From Calothrix sp. PCC 6303 (GTDB lineage: Bacteria > Cyanobacteriota > Cyanobacteriia > Cyanobacteriales > Nostocaceae), in the NCBI RefSeq assembly GCF_000317435.1, contig NC_019751.1, positions 930,001-994,000 on the forward strand: a stretch of 64,000 bases of DNA. Direction: 5' to 3'. A program made the position numbers and the translations under genes. The notes below the pieces were generated by a model. That model was not told where the DNA came from. It searched no databases and was given only the letters and a program-made list of their open reading frames with translations. Shown here piece by piece: positions 1 to 10,853 of this stretch (its first letter is position 1; each line of letters starts with the position of its first letter).

Positions 1-69
1 TTCAAGCAATGTCATAATAATCAACCAGAAGTTAGTCCAAAGTTGCATAAACTTTCAGGTGATGAGTAA
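1..69 (+). CDS. Possible 3' end of a gene cut by the window edge
   Basis: The first 22 codons are open in frame 1 and end in TAA at 67-69. The peptide tail is hydrophilic (it ends KLSGDE) and shows no recognisable motif. The stretch may be the tail of a gene that begins left of the window or chance open frame; it is too short to decide. Confidence 0.25.
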   Translation, partial: FKQCHNNQPEVSPKLHKLSGDE

Positions 70-335
70 GTTTTAAACCACTTATTACCCATAACATTTG
101 CCACGAAAACACAAAATACTAAAAATTCCCCCACACTCGGTTACAGCTATGGCAAGTTCTTGTCAAGTCGGAACCAAGTTGTGGGGATATTTATTTATTC
201 ATGATTTTTGGGCATTTTTACTAATACTAATTAAAAAATAACCGTTCACTCTCAGTCTTCAAACTTATGACTAGAGCAATTATCTAAACAAGATTACTGC
301 TTCTAAAAGCAATTATTAGTTAATGACTGAAAGGT
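70..335. other. AT-rich intergenic stretch, nothing recognised
   Basis: No open frame, RNA gene or clear hairpin terminator could be supported here. The stretch lies downstream of the minus-strand DUF952 gene and of the possible truncated plus-strand gene at the window start. Confidence 0.5.
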
Positions 336-674
336 TCACATCTCATCCGGTAATTTAAATAATCCTTCTTCATCTACTTCCAAATCTACAACTTTAAACA
401 CGGCATCGGTATTTAGTTCCCCGTATATGTGAGGAAATAATTCGCCATTGTTTGCTAATTCATTCCTAATTTCTGGCTTAACCTTGTTAGGATCAATATG
501 AAGAATAACCAAATCACTTTGGTTTTTAAAAAATCTATTGGCAGAGGCTGCTACTTGTGACAGAGTTGAACAATGTATGAATCCTTCAGTTTTTAAGCTG
601 TCTGCGGAGTAACTTCCTGTAACTTTGGCGTTTTCCCAGGCTTGACGTTCAGTAATGTGATATATAGGGTTCAT
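336..674 (-). CDS. DUF952 family protein
   Basis: This 112-residue soluble protein has the layout of the DUF952 family. It opens with a YHIT-type strand, followed by a GFIHCS motif around residue 31 and a central strand reading LVILHID. A conserved PHIYGEL segment near residue 81 completes the pattern. Members are small cytosolic proteins, often annotated near glutathione-S-transferase-like functions, but no reaction is established that I can state. The gene stands alone, with the thioredoxin/NHL gene ending upstream in the same direction after about 80 bases. The family call is from memory of these motifs and is good; the function is unknown. Confidence 0.8.
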   Translation of the reverse strand: MNPIYHITERQAWENAKVTGSYSADSLKTEGFIHCSTLSQVAASANRFFKNQSDLVILHIDPNKVKPEIRNELANNGELFPHIYGELNTDAVFKVVDLEVDEEGLFKLPDEM

Positions 675-756
675 AGTGGGTTAATCGACTTCGTACAAGT
701 GAATGATGAATATTTTATAACGCAGAGTTTCGCAGAGTTTTTGAGAGATTGTATGA

Positions 757-2292
757 TTAGCTGCGATGATTTTGAATTAGAGGGGGGGGAATGCAAATTC
801 CGGGAGGACATAAACCTGGAAGTTCCATGGTTGTCACTTCTAAAGTGCTTAAATTGACTTTACGAATTGCATGATTGTTGGTGTCAGCAATATATAGATA
901 GGAATCCCAATAACTTAAACCAGAGGGTTCAAAAAAACGTGCATCTGTTCCTTTAGCGTCGATAAATCCTGATTGAGTATCTCCCAATATTGTCTGACAA
1001 TTACGGCTTTGAGAATCAACTAACTTAATTTTGTGATTATAGGTATCGGCAATCCAAAGTGAGTTATCTATATACTCAATTCCTAAACAATGTTGCAAAC
1101 GTACTTCTGTACCTATTCCATCTTTATCTCCAAACAAATATAAGTCTTCACCACCGCAGATACTTTTGACTTGTGCAGATTCTCCGATTCCGACGCTGCG
1201 AATGGTACTAACTTCGCTATCGGCAATATACAAGTTTTCCCCGTCACTGGTGATTCCACTAGGTTGGGCAAAAACTGACTCGCTGAGTTCACCATCAAAA
1301 CAAGCTTCCGCACCAGTACCAGTATAAGTACCGATGAGATGGGTTTCTAAATCCATTTTCCATAGTTGGTGCGAACCTGCGATCGCAATCCACAAATTCC
1401 CCTTTATTTTCACTAAATCCCAAGGTGAATTTAATGGTGTTTCTAAAGCTTTACCACAATGGGGACGAATATTCCGGCTTTGTATACCAGTTCCTGCGAT
1501 GGTTCTAACTAGTTGATTTCCTAAATCTACCTGCCGTAAAGCATGATTTCCGGTATCTGCAATATAAAGAATTTGGTTTCCCTCATCAAAAGTCATTCCT
1601 TGAGGTGTCGAAAATGTAGCTGCTTCAAAATCACCATCAACAAAACCAGCTTTACCAACACCGATTATTTGCAGAACTTCCCCGTCGAATTTAGTCCAAA
1701 TAATCCGGTGATGTGCAGTATCTGCAATAAATAAACCCACACTAGTTGCTAAAACTTTACCCGGAAATGCTAAGGGTGTAAGTAATGGTTGAGATTGTTT
1801 TTCTAAAGTTAACTTAATCCTTTGAAAATTAATGCTTCCCTGTTGTTCATATTGTTGAATCAACTGATTAATTAACTCATCCAAGATTTCCCTCTTCCCC
1901 TCACCCGAAAAATAATCCACCACATAACCATCGGGGGAAATCACCATCATCGTCGGGTAAGCACGAACTGCATAACTTTGCCAAACTCGCAATCCACTAT
2001 CTACTAAAACTGGATGTTCGATATCATAACGGAGAATCGCTTGGCGGATATTCTCAATTTCTTTCTCATTGTCAAATTTCGCACTATGAACACCAATTAC
2101 AGTCAAACTATTTGCATATTTTTCCTCTAAATACTTTAAATCTGGCAGCACATGTAGGCAATTAATACAGCAGTAAGTCCAAAAATCTAAAATTACAACC
2201 CTACCCCTGAGTTGCTGAAGTGACAAAGGTTTATCAGTATTCAGCCAGGGGTAATTTTTGGGAAATTCAGGTGCGCGAACACGAGGGGTCAT
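757..2292 (-). CDS. Thioredoxin-like / NHL-repeat protein (NHLRC2-like)
   Basis: The 511-residue protein has an N-terminal thioredoxin/TlpA-like domain (about residues 10-150). Its redox motif is CINC in the context FWTYCCINC. The rest is a set of NHL beta-propeller repeats with recurring YIADTxNHxIR and LWIADTYNH signatures. This architecture matches animal NHLRC2 and its bacterial homologues. No signal peptide is visible, so a cytosolic location is likely. The propeller probably binds a partner or ligand and the thioredoxin domain probably does thiol chemistry; both roles are inferred. The start chosen (MTPRVRAPEF) leads straight into the thioredoxin fold. The gene is not obviously in an operon. 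Confidence 0.85.
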   Translation of the reverse strand: MTPRVRAPEFPKNYPWLNTDKPLSLQQLRGRVVILDFWTYCCINCLHVLPDLKYLEEKYANSLTVIGVHSAKFDNEKEIENIRQAILRYDIEHPVLVDSGLRVWQSYAVRAYPTMMVISPDGYVVDYFSGEGKREILDELINQLIQQYEQQGSINFQRIKLTLEKQSQPLLTPLAFPGKVLATSVGLFIADTAHHRIIWTKFDGEVLQIIGVGKAGFVDGDFEAATFSTPQGMTFDEGNQILYIADTGNHALRQVDLGNQLVRTIAGTGIQSRNIRPHCGKALETPLNSPWDLVKIKGNLWIAIAGSHQLWKMDLETHLIGTYTGTGAEACFDGELSESVFAQPSGITSDGENLYIADSEVSTIRSVGIGESAQVKSICGGEDLYLFGDKDGIGTEVRLQHCLGIEYIDNSLWIADTYNHKIKLVDSQSRNCQTILGDTQSGFIDAKGTDARFFEPSGLSYWDSYLYIADTNNHAIRKVNLSTLEVTTMELPGLCPPGICIPPPLIQNHRS

Positions 2293-2392
2293 GATGAGTA
2301 TGGCAGAATTAGGAATTTATGAGCAATTTATTAAGTTTGGACAAGACATAATTCAGAAAAAACTATGTCCTGTCTGTCTTAATATTTTCTGT

Positions 2393-3847
2393 TTACTCAG
2401 GTGTAGGTGTAGCAATAACTTCCGGAATCGGAATTATTTCTGGATTAGGTGTAACAGGTTGTTGAGGTGCTTTGGGTTGGAAATATTTTCCCAAGCGGAA
2501 TTTTTGGCTTTCTATTTGTTTAGTTACTTGTGGTGTGGGAATCACTTCAGGAGTTGGAATTTCTTCTGGTGTGGGAATCACTTCAGAAGTCGGAGTTATT
2601 TCTGGAGTTGGTGTGACAGGTTGTTGAACCGCTTTGGGTTGTAAGTATTTTCCAAACCTGGATTTTGTCGCTTCTGGTTGTTTAGTGACTTCAGGAGTAG
2701 GAGTTGCCACTACTTCGGGAATTGGAATTATTTCTGGAGTTTGAATTGGAGGTTCTTTAACAGCTTTAGGTTGTAGTAACTTGCCAAATTCGGGTTTTGA
2801 AGTTGAGGGTTGGGTAGTAACTTCTGGAATTGGAACTAATTCAGGAATGGGAGTTATCTCTGGTATTGGGGTGCTTTCGGGAACTGGCTCTTTGGCTATA
2901 TAGTTAGGATCGACAATGCTGCGAACCTGTTCAATGGAAGTATCACCGCGAACAATTTTCGAGAGTGTATCCTTGCCGTTAGGTTGATAAACTATAGTCC
3001 TGGCAGTGTTATTAAAAACGTTTTTTACGGGTTTTCCCTGTCCATCCAGGAAATCTAATTTAACCCAGTTTTTCCCTACTTTCCAACCTTTCAGGTAAAC
3101 CGATTCCCAGCGATCGAGAATAAAACTTTCACCATTAATTGTGCAACGAATCCGCCAATCTCCCAAGGTGTTCTTGGGGTCATTTTTAGCTGTAAGTTGG
3201 AGGGGAGCATTAGTTAAGTAAAAGTCCAAGAGAATGGGTTCTGCACCGTAGGTACCCTGGGAAGGACTATAAGTGATTAACGGTAGATTGGGACTGGGGT
3301 TATTTTCATCAGTTTTTGTAAAAACGTGAAATGTCGTTTGTGCGTAAGCATCTGCGTTTTTGAAGCTTTCATTCCAAGGGCGAGAAGCGAAAACCCTTAA
3401 AGTGTGAGTTCCAGGAGATAAATTTGTGATTTTTAGCGGTTGATTTAGATCATATATCTCTGTGTAGGGTTGATTATCGAGAATTACATCTAAATGAGAA
3501 CCTAATTCCAGCTTGGAATCTTTGTGTATAGGTAAATCTTTAACTTGGAGACTGACGGTTAAATTATCTTCTGAGAGGATTTCATCAGCTTTAGGTGCAA
3601 GGATTTTCACCTGTGGTTGATATGCTTCTAGGCTGCGTCGTAATTCTTGAATTAATACTGGTGGAGAAACTTCGGAAATTTGGTTGGTTAATTGGGGATT
3701 GCTGCGGGGACTATAACTTGATTCGGTACTAGTGGCTTTGTCACCACAACTAGCCAAGTTGAGGATTAATGCGATCGCTATTACCAACTTTGAGCCTAAC
3801 TTTAGCGCATTCCTCAAAAACGTTCCTTGATTACTTAGATTTTTCAT
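2393..3847 (-). CDS. Lipoprotein with C-terminal proline/glutamate-rich tandem repeats
   Basis: I chose the start at MKNLSNQ rather than 12 codons upstream, because it gives a clean lipoprotein signal ending in LNLASCG; that makes 484 residues. A globular middle part (about residues 60-290) holds two Ig-like or beta-rich segments with a PGTHTLRVFASRPW motif. The last 170 residues are three imperfect copies of a unit of roughly 45 residues. Each copy starts with (F/L)GKxxQPKA and runs into PEIIPIPEV / PTPE stretches, typical of an extended periplasmic spacer. The function is unknown. The last copy stops abruptly in the middle of a unit. Surface or periplasmic anchoring is inferred from the lipobox only. 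Confidence 0.75.
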   Translation of the reverse strand: MKNLSNQGTFLRNALKLGSKLVIAIALILNLASCGDKATSTESSYSPRSNPQLTNQISEVSPPVLIQELRRSLEAYQPQVKILAPKADEILSEDNLTVSLQVKDLPIHKDSKLELGSHLDVILDNQPYTEIYDLNQPLKITNLSPGTHTLRVFASRPWNESFKNADAYAQTTFHVFTKTDENNPSPNLPLITYSPSQGTYGAEPILLDFYLTNAPLQLTAKNDPKNTLGDWRIRCTINGESFILDRWESVYLKGWKVGKNWVKLDFLDGQGKPVKNVFNNTARTIVYQPNGKDTLSKIVRGDTSIEQVRSIVDPNYIAKEPVPESTPIPEITPIPELVPIPEVTTQPSTSKPEFGKLLQPKAVKEPPIQTPEIIPIPEVVATPTPEVTKQPEATKSRFGKYLQPKAVQQPVTPTPEITPTSEVIPTPEEIPTPEVIPTPQVTKQIESQKFRLGKYFQPKAPQQPVTPNPEIIPIPEVIATPTPE

Positions 3848-4252
3848 CGTCACCAGCCATACATTCCAGTAATACTGCATCACGAATATTGTGACTTAAA
3901 ATCACTCCTAATACTCAAGGGCAAACTCTCGCCCGCGATTATACTCAAAAAAACGTATCAAACGATAATTTATAAGAATTGTTTCCCTTTGTAAATTAAA
4001 TGCAAAAACTATTGACATTTGGCTGTTTATCATGAGGATAAAGGCGAGATTTGACAATAGATCCGGCGATTTTTGGCTAGTTTTAATTATTGTTAAAATC
4101 TAGATAACTATGTGGGGGGGATGACTTTATAATTCAACTGTAAAGCACTTTCCACACATAAGCTTTTTGTGATGCCTACAGTCAATGTAGGTGGACATAA
4201 CTTATATGTGGCGTTGATAAATTCCTCAATCCCTTTTAAGAGAGGAGGTCGA
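3848..4252. promoter_or_regulatory. Divergent intergenic region with the psaA leader
   Basis: This 405-base gap separates the minus-strand lipoprotein gene from psaA and must hold both promoters. A purine-rich ribosome-binding site (AGAGGAGG at 4241-4248) sits five bases before the psaA ATG at 4253. The psaA frame stays open upstream to a GTG at 4169. I treat that as leader because the extra 28 residues are not part of the PsaA N-terminus I know. No promoter element was mapped with confidence. Confidence 0.5.
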
Positions 4253-6511
4253 ATGACAATTAGTCCTCCGGAGCGAGAGGAGAAGAAAGCAAGAGTAATC
4301 GTTGATAACGACCCAGTGCCAACCTCATTTGAAAGATGGGGAAAACCTGGTCACTTCGACAGAACCCTTGCTAAGGGACCAAAAACCACCACATGGATTT
4401 GGAACCTTCACGCCCTCGCCCATGATTTTGATACACATACAAGCGATTTAGAAGACATATCCCGCAAAATCTTCGCCGCCCACTTCGGACATCTAGCCGT
4501 TGTGACCCTGTGGCTGAGTGGGATGATTTTCCACGGAGCGAAGTTTTCCAACTACGAAGCTTGGTTAACAGACCCATTAAATGTAAAACCCAGCGCCCAA
4601 GTTGTTTGGCCCATCGTGGGACAAGGCATCTTAAATGGTGACGTTGGCGGCGGCTTCCACGGTATTCAAATCACGTCTGGACTATTCCAGGTTTGGCGTG
4701 GTTGGGGTATCACCAATTCCTTCCAACTATATGTAACCGCGATTGGCGGCTTGGTATTAGCAGGCTTATTCCTATTTGCAGGCTGGTTCCACTACCACAA
4801 ACGCGCTCCCAAGTTGGAATGGTTCCAAAACGCGGAATCCATGCTCAATCACCACTTGGCAGTATTGCTAGGTTGTGGTTCCTTGGGTTGGACAGGACAC
4901 TTGATCCATGTTTCCAATCCTACCAATAAGTTATTGGATGCAGGTGTAGCGTTGAAAGACGTACCACTTCCCCATGAGTTCATCCTGAACAAAGACTTAT
5001 TGACAGAGCTTTATCCAAGTTTTGTGAACGGTTTAACCCCCTTCTTTACATTGAATTGGGGTACATACTCCGATTTCTTAACCTTCAAAGGTGGTTTGAA
5101 CCCAGTAACTGGTGGTCTGTGGATGACTGACATAGCTCACCACCATTTAGCGATCGCAGTTCTGTTTATTGTTGCTGGACACATGTACCGTACCAATTGG
5201 GGTATCGGTCACAGCCTCAAAGAAATCCTTGAGAACCACAAAGGACCTTTCACCGGAGAAGGTCACAAAGGTCTTTACGAAGTTCTCACCACTTCTTGGC
5301 ACGCCCAGCTAGCAATTAACCTAGCAATGATGGGATCACTAAGCATCATCGTCGCGCAACACATGTACGCGATGCCTCCTTATCCCTACTTGGCAACCGA
5401 CTACGCAACCCAACTGTGTATCTTCACCCATCACATGTGGATTGGCGGTTTCCTAATCGTTGGCGGTGCAGCACATGGTGCCATCTTCATGGTGCGGGAT
5501 TACGACCCCGTAGTGAACCAAAACAACTTGTTGGATCGGGTGCTTCGTCACCGTGATGCAATTATCTCTCACCTTAACTGGGTGTCGATGTTCCTAGGCT
5601 TCCACAGCTTCGGACTCTATATCCACAACGACACAATGCGCGCATTAGGTCGTCCTCAAGATATGTTCTCGGATAGCGCAATTCAATTGCAGCCTGTGTT
5701 TGCACAGTGGGTACAAAGTCTCCATACCGTTGCACCTGGTAACACAGCGCCAAATGCAATGAATGTTGTAAGCCATGCTTTCGGTGGTGGTGTAGTTGCC
5801 GTTGGCGGCAAAGTTGCCATGATGCCCATCGCTTTGGGTACCGCTGATTTCTTGGTTCACCACATCCACGCATTTACTATTCACGTTACAGTCTTGATTT
5901 TGCTTAAAGGCGTACTTTTCGCCCGCAGCTCACGCCTCATCCCAGATAAGGCAAATTTAGGCTTCCGCTTCCCTTGCGATGGTCCAGGTCGTGGCGGTAC
6001 ATGTCAAGTATCCGGTTGGGATCACGTATTCCTCGGACTCTTCTGGATGTATAACTCCTTGTCAATCGTAATTTTCCACTTTAGCTGGAAAATGCAATCT
6101 GATGTATGGGGAACTGTAGACGCAGATGGTGTGGTGTCACATATCACTGGTGGTAACTTTGCCCAAAGTGCCATCACCATCAATGGTTGGTTGCGAGACT
6201 TCCTGTGGGCGCAAGCTTCACAAGTTATCAACTCCTACGGCAGTGCATTATCTGCCTATGGTTTGATGTTCTTGGGCGCACACTTTGTTTGGGCATTCAG
6301 CTTAATGTTCCTGTTTAGTGGTCGTGGCTACTGGCAAGAATTAATTGAGTCTATTGTTTGGGCACACAATAAACTGAAGGTAGCACCCGCTATCCAGCCA
6401 CGGGCTTTAAGCATCACTCAAGGTCGTGCGGTTGGTGTTGCACACTATCTCCTAGGAGGCATCGCCACCACATGGGCGTTCTTCCACGCGCACATACTTT
6501 CGGTAGGCTAG
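4253..6511 (+). CDS. psaA: Photosystem I P700 chlorophyll a apoprotein A1
   Basis: PsaA forms, with PsaB, the heterodimeric core of photosystem I in the thylakoid membrane. The core binds P700, the primary acceptors and the FX iron-sulfur cluster. The product is 752 residues, the normal family length. It has the expected eleven membrane helices and many chlorophyll-binding histidines (for example AHHHLAIA and HHLAVLLG). Near residues 573-583 is the FX loop [12 protein letters not shown], which supplies two cysteine ligands. ATG 4253 follows a strong Shine-Dalgarno sequence. psaB begins 192 bases downstream in the usual order, so the two are probably co-transcribed. Confidence 0.99.
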   Translation: MTISPPEREEKKARVIVDNDPVPTSFERWGKPGHFDRTLAKGPKTTTWIWNLHALAHDFDTHTSDLEDISRKIFAAHFGHLAVVTLWLSGMIFHGAKFSNYEAWLTDPLNVKPSAQVVWPIVGQGILNGDVGGGFHGIQITSGLFQVWRGWGITNSFQLYVTAIGGLVLAGLFLFAGWFHYHKRAPKLEWFQNAESMLNHHLAVLLGCGSLGWTGHLIHVSNPTNKLLDAGVALKDVPLPHEFILNKDLLTELYPSFVNGLTPFFTLNWGTYSDFLTFKGGLNPVTGGLWMTDIAHHHLAIAVLFIVAGHMYRTNWGIGHSLKEILENHKGPFTGEGHKGLYEVLTTSWHAQLAINLAMMGSLSIIVAQHMYAMPPYPYLATDYATQLCIFTHHMWIGGFLIVGGAAHGAIFMVRDYDPVVNQNNLLDRVLRHRDAIISHLNWVSMFLGFHSFGLYIHNDTMRALGRPQDMFSDSAIQLQPVFAQWVQSLHTVAPGNTAPNAMNVVSHAFGGGVVAVGGKVAMMPIALGTADFLVHHIHAFTIHVTVLILLKGVLFARSSRLIPDKANLGFRFPCDGPGRGGTCQVSGWDHVFLGLFWMYNSLSIVIFHFSWKMQSDVWGTVDADGVVSHITGGNFAQSAITINGWLRDFLWAQASQVINSYGSALSAYGLMFLGAHFVWAFSLMFLFSGRGYWQELIESIVWAHNKLKVAPAIQPRALSITQGRAVGVAHYLLGGIATTWAFFHAHILSVG

Positions 6512-6703
6512 CAGTCTTTAGTTTTAGATTGACGATTTTGTGGAAAGTGGGCGGTGAGCCAGTTGCAGTACACGGGTTTCCCGGTTGACAGTAAACTGGC
6601 AAGCCCTTAGGGGTAGCGGTTTTCGTTCCGTCCAGGTTCTCACAAATAAATTGAAAGTTTAGAATTAAATGGCGGCTAAAGGTTAGAGGATTTATCAAAA
6701 CCA

Positions 6704-8935
6704 ATGGCAACAAAATTTCCAAAATTTAGCCAGGATCTCGCACAAGACCCGACCACTCGGCGGATCTGGTATGCGATGGCTATGGGAAATGACTTTGAAA
6801 GCCATGATGGAATGACCGAAGAAAATCTTTACCAAAAGATTTTTGCAACTCACTTTGGTCACTTGGCGATCATTTTCCTATGGGCATCCAGCCTCCTGTT
6901 TCACGTAGCTTGGCAAGGCAACTTTGAGCAGTGGATTAAAGATCCATTGCACATCCGTCCCATCGCTCATGCGATTTGGGATCCTCACTTCGGTAAACCA
7001 GCAATTGAAGCTTTCACCCAAGCTGGTGCTAGCAATCCTGTAAATATCGCTTACTCCGGTGTCTACCACTGGTGGTACACCATCGGGATGCGGACAAACA
7101 ATGACCTCTACACAGGTTCTATCGGTTTGTTGCTCCTATCAGCGGTGTTGCTATTTGCAGGCTGGTTACATTTGCAACCTAAGTTCCGCCCCAGCCTTTC
7201 TTGGTTCAAAAATGCAGAACCCCGCTTAAATCACCACTTAGCAGGTTTGTTCGGTGTTAGTTCCTTGGCTTGGACTGGTCACTTAGTACACGTTGCTATT
7301 CCCGAATCTCGTGGACAACACGTAGGCTGGGACAACTTCTTAACCACCCTTCCCCACCCCGAAGGTCTAACCCCCTTCTTTACAGGTAACTGGGGCGCGT
7401 ATGCAACTAACCCTGATACTGCTGGGCACCTATTTGGTACTTCCACAGGTTCAGGTACCGCGATTCTCACCTTCTTGGGCGGTTTCCACCCCCAAACTGA
7501 ATCGCTGTGGTTGACTGACATGGCTCACCACCATTTAGCGATCGCAGTCATCTTCATCATCGCTGGACACATGTACCGGACAAACTTTGGAATTGGACAC
7601 AGCATCAAAGAAATGCTGAACTCCAAATCTGGTTTGGTTCCAGGTTCTAAGAGTGAAGGTCAGTTCAACTTGCCTCACCAAGGGTTGTATGACACAATCA
7701 ACAACTCGCTGCACTTCCAACTATCTTTGGCTCTCGCATCCTTGGGAACCATTTGCTCTTTGGTAGCACAGCACATGTACGCGATGCCTCCTTATGCATT
7801 TATTGCTAAGGACTACACCACAATGGCAGCGTTGTACACTCACCACCAATACATTGCTGTATTTTTGATGACTGGCGCATTTGCCCACGCCGCCATCTTC
7901 TGGGTTCGTGACTACGACCCCGAGCAAAACAAAGGCAACGTACTTGACCGCGTACTTAAGCACAAAGAAGCGATCATCTCCCACTTAAGCTGGGTATCTC
8001 TCTTCTTAGGTTTCCACACCCTAGGCTTGTACGTTCACAACGACGTAGTTGTAGCTTTTGGTACTCCTGAAAAGCAAATATTAATTGAGCCAGTATTTGC
8101 TCAATTCATCCAAGCTGCTCACGGTAAAGTACTTTACGGCTTAGAAACCTTGCTATCTAACCCCGACAGCATTGCTTACACAGCTTACCCTAACTACGGT
8201 GATGTGTGGCTACCTGGCTGGTTGGATGCAATCAACAACACCACCAATTCGTTGTTCTTGACCATTGGTCCTGGCGACTTCTTGGTACACCACGCGTTTG
8301 CATTGGCAATTCACACCACCACCTTAGTACTTGTTAAAGGTGCTTTGGATGCTCGTGGTTCTAAGTTAATGCCAGACAAAAAAGACTTCGGCTACGCATT
8401 CCCTTGCGATGGTCCAGGTCGTGGCGGTACTTGTGATATCTCCGCTTGGGACTCCTTCTACCTCGCTTTATTCTGGTCGTTAAACACTGTCGGTTGGGTA
8501 ACATTCTACTGGCATTGGAAACACCTGGGTATTTGGCAAGGTAACGTTGCTCAATTTAACGAATCTTCCACTTACTTAATGGGCTGGTTCCGAGATTATC
8601 TCTGGGCGAACTCCGCACAGTTAATCAATGGTTACAACCCATACGGCATGAACAACCTCTCTGTTTGGGCTTGGATGTTCCTCTTCGGACACCTAGTTTG
8701 GGCAACTGGTTTCATGTTCCTGATCTCTTGGCGTGGTTATTGGCAAGAGTTGATCGAAACCCTAGTTTGGGCACACGAACGTACTCCCCTTGCTAACTTA
8801 ATTCGTTGGAAAGACAAGCCAGTTGCGCTTTCCATCGTTCAAGCTCGTTTGGTTGGTTTAGCTCACTTTGCTGTGGGTTACGTCCTCACCTATGCAGCAT
8901 TCCTAATTGCTTCCACGGCTGGTAAGTTTGGTTAA
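6704..8935 (+). CDS. psaB: Photosystem I P700 chlorophyll a apoprotein A2
   Basis: PsaB is the second core subunit of photosystem I and pairs with PsaA around P700 and FX. The 743-residue product has the canonical start MATKFPKF. Its membrane helices are rich in histidine pairs, and the second FX loop ([12 protein letters not shown], about residues 566-577) gives the remaining two cluster cysteines. Short stretches are almost identical in DNA to psaA at equivalent places (5969-6000 against 8399-8430, and 5125-5160 against 7513-7548). A rho-independent terminator follows the stop codon, closing the psaAB unit. Confidence 0.99.
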   Translation: MATKFPKFSQDLAQDPTTRRIWYAMAMGNDFESHDGMTEENLYQKIFATHFGHLAIIFLWASSLLFHVAWQGNFEQWIKDPLHIRPIAHAIWDPHFGKPAIEAFTQAGASNPVNIAYSGVYHWWYTIGMRTNNDLYTGSIGLLLLSAVLLFAGWLHLQPKFRPSLSWFKNAEPRLNHHLAGLFGVSSLAWTGHLVHVAIPESRGQHVGWDNFLTTLPHPEGLTPFFTGNWGAYATNPDTAGHLFGTSTGSGTAILTFLGGFHPQTESLWLTDMAHHHLAIAVIFIIAGHMYRTNFGIGHSIKEMLNSKSGLVPGSKSEGQFNLPHQGLYDTINNSLHFQLSLALASLGTICSLVAQHMYAMPPYAFIAKDYTTMAALYTHHQYIAVFLMTGAFAHAAIFWVRDYDPEQNKGNVLDRVLKHKEAIISHLSWVSLFLGFHTLGLYVHNDVVVAFGTPEKQILIEPVFAQFIQAAHGKVLYGLETLLSNPDSIAYTAYPNYGDVWLPGWLDAINNTTNSLFLTIGPGDFLVHHAFALAIHTTTLVLVKGALDARGSKLMPDKKDFGYAFPCDGPGRGGTCDISAWDSFYLALFWSLNTVGWVTFYWHWKHLGIWQGNVAQFNESSTYLMGWFRDYLWANSAQLINGYNPYGMNNLSVWAWMFLFGHLVWATGFMFLISWRGYWQELIETLVWAHERTPLANLIRWKDKPVALSIVQARLVGLAHFAVGYVLTYAAFLIASTAGKFG

Positions 8936-8962
8936 CTTCAATTACTAGTTGTTTAGGTAAAA

Positions 8963-9005
8963 AATCCCCCAACCTTGAGGAAAATCTCGGTTGGGGGATT
9001 TTTTT
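8963..9005 (+). terminator. Rho-independent terminator of psaAB
   Basis: A 12-base perfect stem (AATCCCCCAACC at 8963-8974 with its complement at 8989-9000) has a 14-base loop and is followed directly by a T run. It lies 28 bases after the psaB stop. On the opposite strand it could also serve the convergent ankyrin gene, because A residues precede the stem. Confidence 0.9.
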
Positions 9006-9062
9006 GAATTAAGTAATTTAAGAGACTTCCAGAAAAATAAATGTCCAATTATGGGGTGAACA

Positions 9063-10853
9063 TTATTTTTTCGGTGCGGAAACATTTAATGCCATTTTAA
9101 CCCGTGCAAAAAGCTGGGGCAGATATGTATAAAATCGCCCATACCGTAGGGACATCGCATCAATGCTACAGCTACCACAGTGTTCTCCTGGCGGGGGAAT
9201 TGCAACCGACTCTACAAGTGCATCCGCAACACCAGCCCAGGGTAAGTGTCCCGCAGCAGCTTGCAGTGAATAATTAAGTTCCGATTCATTCAGCCAGTCA
9301 CTACTAATAAAATCATTTTCGGTACGGGGAGCTTTGAGTTTCCAACCGACGCGATCGCGAAAAGCATTGACTGCCCTTTCGGAATTTTTCGGATGAGCTT
9401 TGACTGCTTGTTGCCAAATCTTGGCTTGGACACTAAATCCAAATCGTCCACCACTAGCCTTTAACCAAGCTCGATCAATCTCTTGAATTAAATTTAGAGG
9501 TATTTTCGCAGCGTTGGGTCCGTAGGGGTCTTTTTGAGGGGATAGGAGACGACGGGTTTCTTGATCAGCAGCCTTCCAGTTTTTGGCATTGAGTAACTGT
9601 TGGAGTTTTACGGTTGCTTTGGTTGTAGTTGTTCCACTACCAGGGGATTTTTTCGTGGCAATATGGCGCTCCAACAAATTAATAATTTGGGTTTTATTTA
9701 GTTGTCGAGCTAAGTCTAAAGCGGTTTTCCCTTGCTTATCTTTCAGGTCAAACCTGGCATTTTTACTGAGAAATAGTGTGACTAATTCTGATCCAAAAAA
9801 ACTTTGTTCTTCCAATACTGCTTGGTGCAGAGGTGTTCTGCCTAAGTTATCTTGAACATTTAAATCTGCCTTAGCTGCCACCAGTTGTTGAGCCACTTCC
9901 AGATTGACATCATGCAAAGGGGTTCTACCTTGAGCATCCCGCAGGTTAACTTGGGCTTTTCGAGCTAGCAGCAATTTCACCAGAGCGGGTTGGAAACGAT
10001 GAACGTGGAGTGGTGTTTGTCCCTGACGATTGCGTAGATTCACATTTACTCCCCGATCGAGCAATAGTTTTAACACTGCTGGTTCCAGAGAGTTAGAGTG
10101 AATCACAGCCCCATCACGATTTTGGATCGTGAGGTTTGCCCCTGCTTGGATGAGTTTTTTGGCAACTTCTAGGTTCGATGCTCGGTAGTGCAGTGGTGTC
10201 CAGTTTTGATTGCTACGGGCATTTATATCCGCACCACTGCGAATCAATAGCTCGGTAATATCTGCTTTTCCAGCAAAATGTAGGGGTGTCATTTGCTCCT
10301 GATCTCTAGCATTAACTTCAGCACCCTGATTAATTAAAAGTTTGATGACAGCAGCAGTTTTTTGACCAAAAACATTGTGCAGTGGGGTACTACCATTTTG
10401 GTTGCGGACATTCACTTTTGCCCCTCTATTTAGCAGCAATTGGGCATTTTTTGTTGATGCTCCTAAATAATGCAGGGGAGTATCTCCCTTACCATCCTTT
10501 GCATTCACATTCACCCCAGTTTGAATTAAACGTTGAGCCAATACTTCGTTGGTAGATAGCAAAAAGTTGAGAGGTAGCCACTTTTCACCAAACATATCGC
10601 AGGGTTGATTCAAATCCCCACCTTTAGCCATCGCCTGTTCTAATGCTGCATATAAATCGGGACTATTCCCCATATCCCCAAAAGGACTAAATTTCTCCGA
10701 TAATGTTTGGCAAAAAGGAGAAATCGAGTTTTTTTTAGGTGTCTGAGATTCAGCAGTACGTTGCATGATAACCACTGTAGCCACAGTAGTTAGGGAAATT
10801 AGAAAAATTTTCTGGAAGAGAGAAAGAGATAATTTGTAGTTAAATTTTGCCAC
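9063..10853 (-). CDS. Exported ankyrin-repeat protein
   Basis: The 596-residue protein begins with a basic, hydrophobic signal-type segment (about residues 8-36, ending near AESQ). About nine or ten ankyrin repeats follow, at roughly residues 60-390. Their hallmarks are recurring G(R/Q)TPLH turns followed by LLLxxGAxVNxRD helices. The last 190 residues are a separate domain without a motif I recognise; it contains GEHCGSCS near the C-terminus. Ankyrin repeats mediate protein binding, so an envelope or periplasmic scaffold is plausible but inferred. The upstream 129-residue membrane-protein gene overlaps its start by 14 bases, so the two are probably translationally coupled. Confidence 0.8.
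   Translation of the reverse strand: MAKFNYKLSLSLFQKIFLISLTTVATVVIMQRTAESQTPKKNSISPFCQTLSEKFSPFGDMGNSPDLYAALEQAMAKGGDLNQPCDMFGEKWLPLNFLLSTNEVLAQRLIQTGVNVNAKDGKGDTPLHYLGASTKNAQLLLNRGAKVNVRNQNGSTPLHNVFGQKTAAVIKLLINQGAEVNARDQEQMTPLHFAGKADITELLIRSGADINARSNQNWTPLHYRASNLEVAKKLIQAGANLTIQNRDGAVIHSNSLEPAVLKLLLDRGVNVNLRNRQGQTPLHVHRFQPALVKLLLARKAQVNLRDAQGRTPLHDVNLEVAQQLVAAKADLNVQDNLGRTPLHQAVLEEQSFFGSELVTLFLSKNARFDLKDKQGKTALDLARQLNKTQIINLLERHIATKKSPGSGTTTTKATVKLQQLLNAKNWKAADQETRRLLSPQKDPYGPNAAKIPLNLIQEIDRAWLKASGGRFGFSVQAKIWQQAVKAHPKNSERAVNAFRDRVGWKLKAPRTENDFISSDWLNESELNYSLQAAAGHLPWAGVADALVESVAIPPPGEHCGSCSIDAMSLRYGRFYTYLPQLFARVKMALNVSAPKK

Noticed and set aside
5574-5884. Two overlapping antisense open frames inside psaA.
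   Set aside because: They lie wholly within a highly conserved gene and reflect its codon pattern. The products look like translated shadow sequence.
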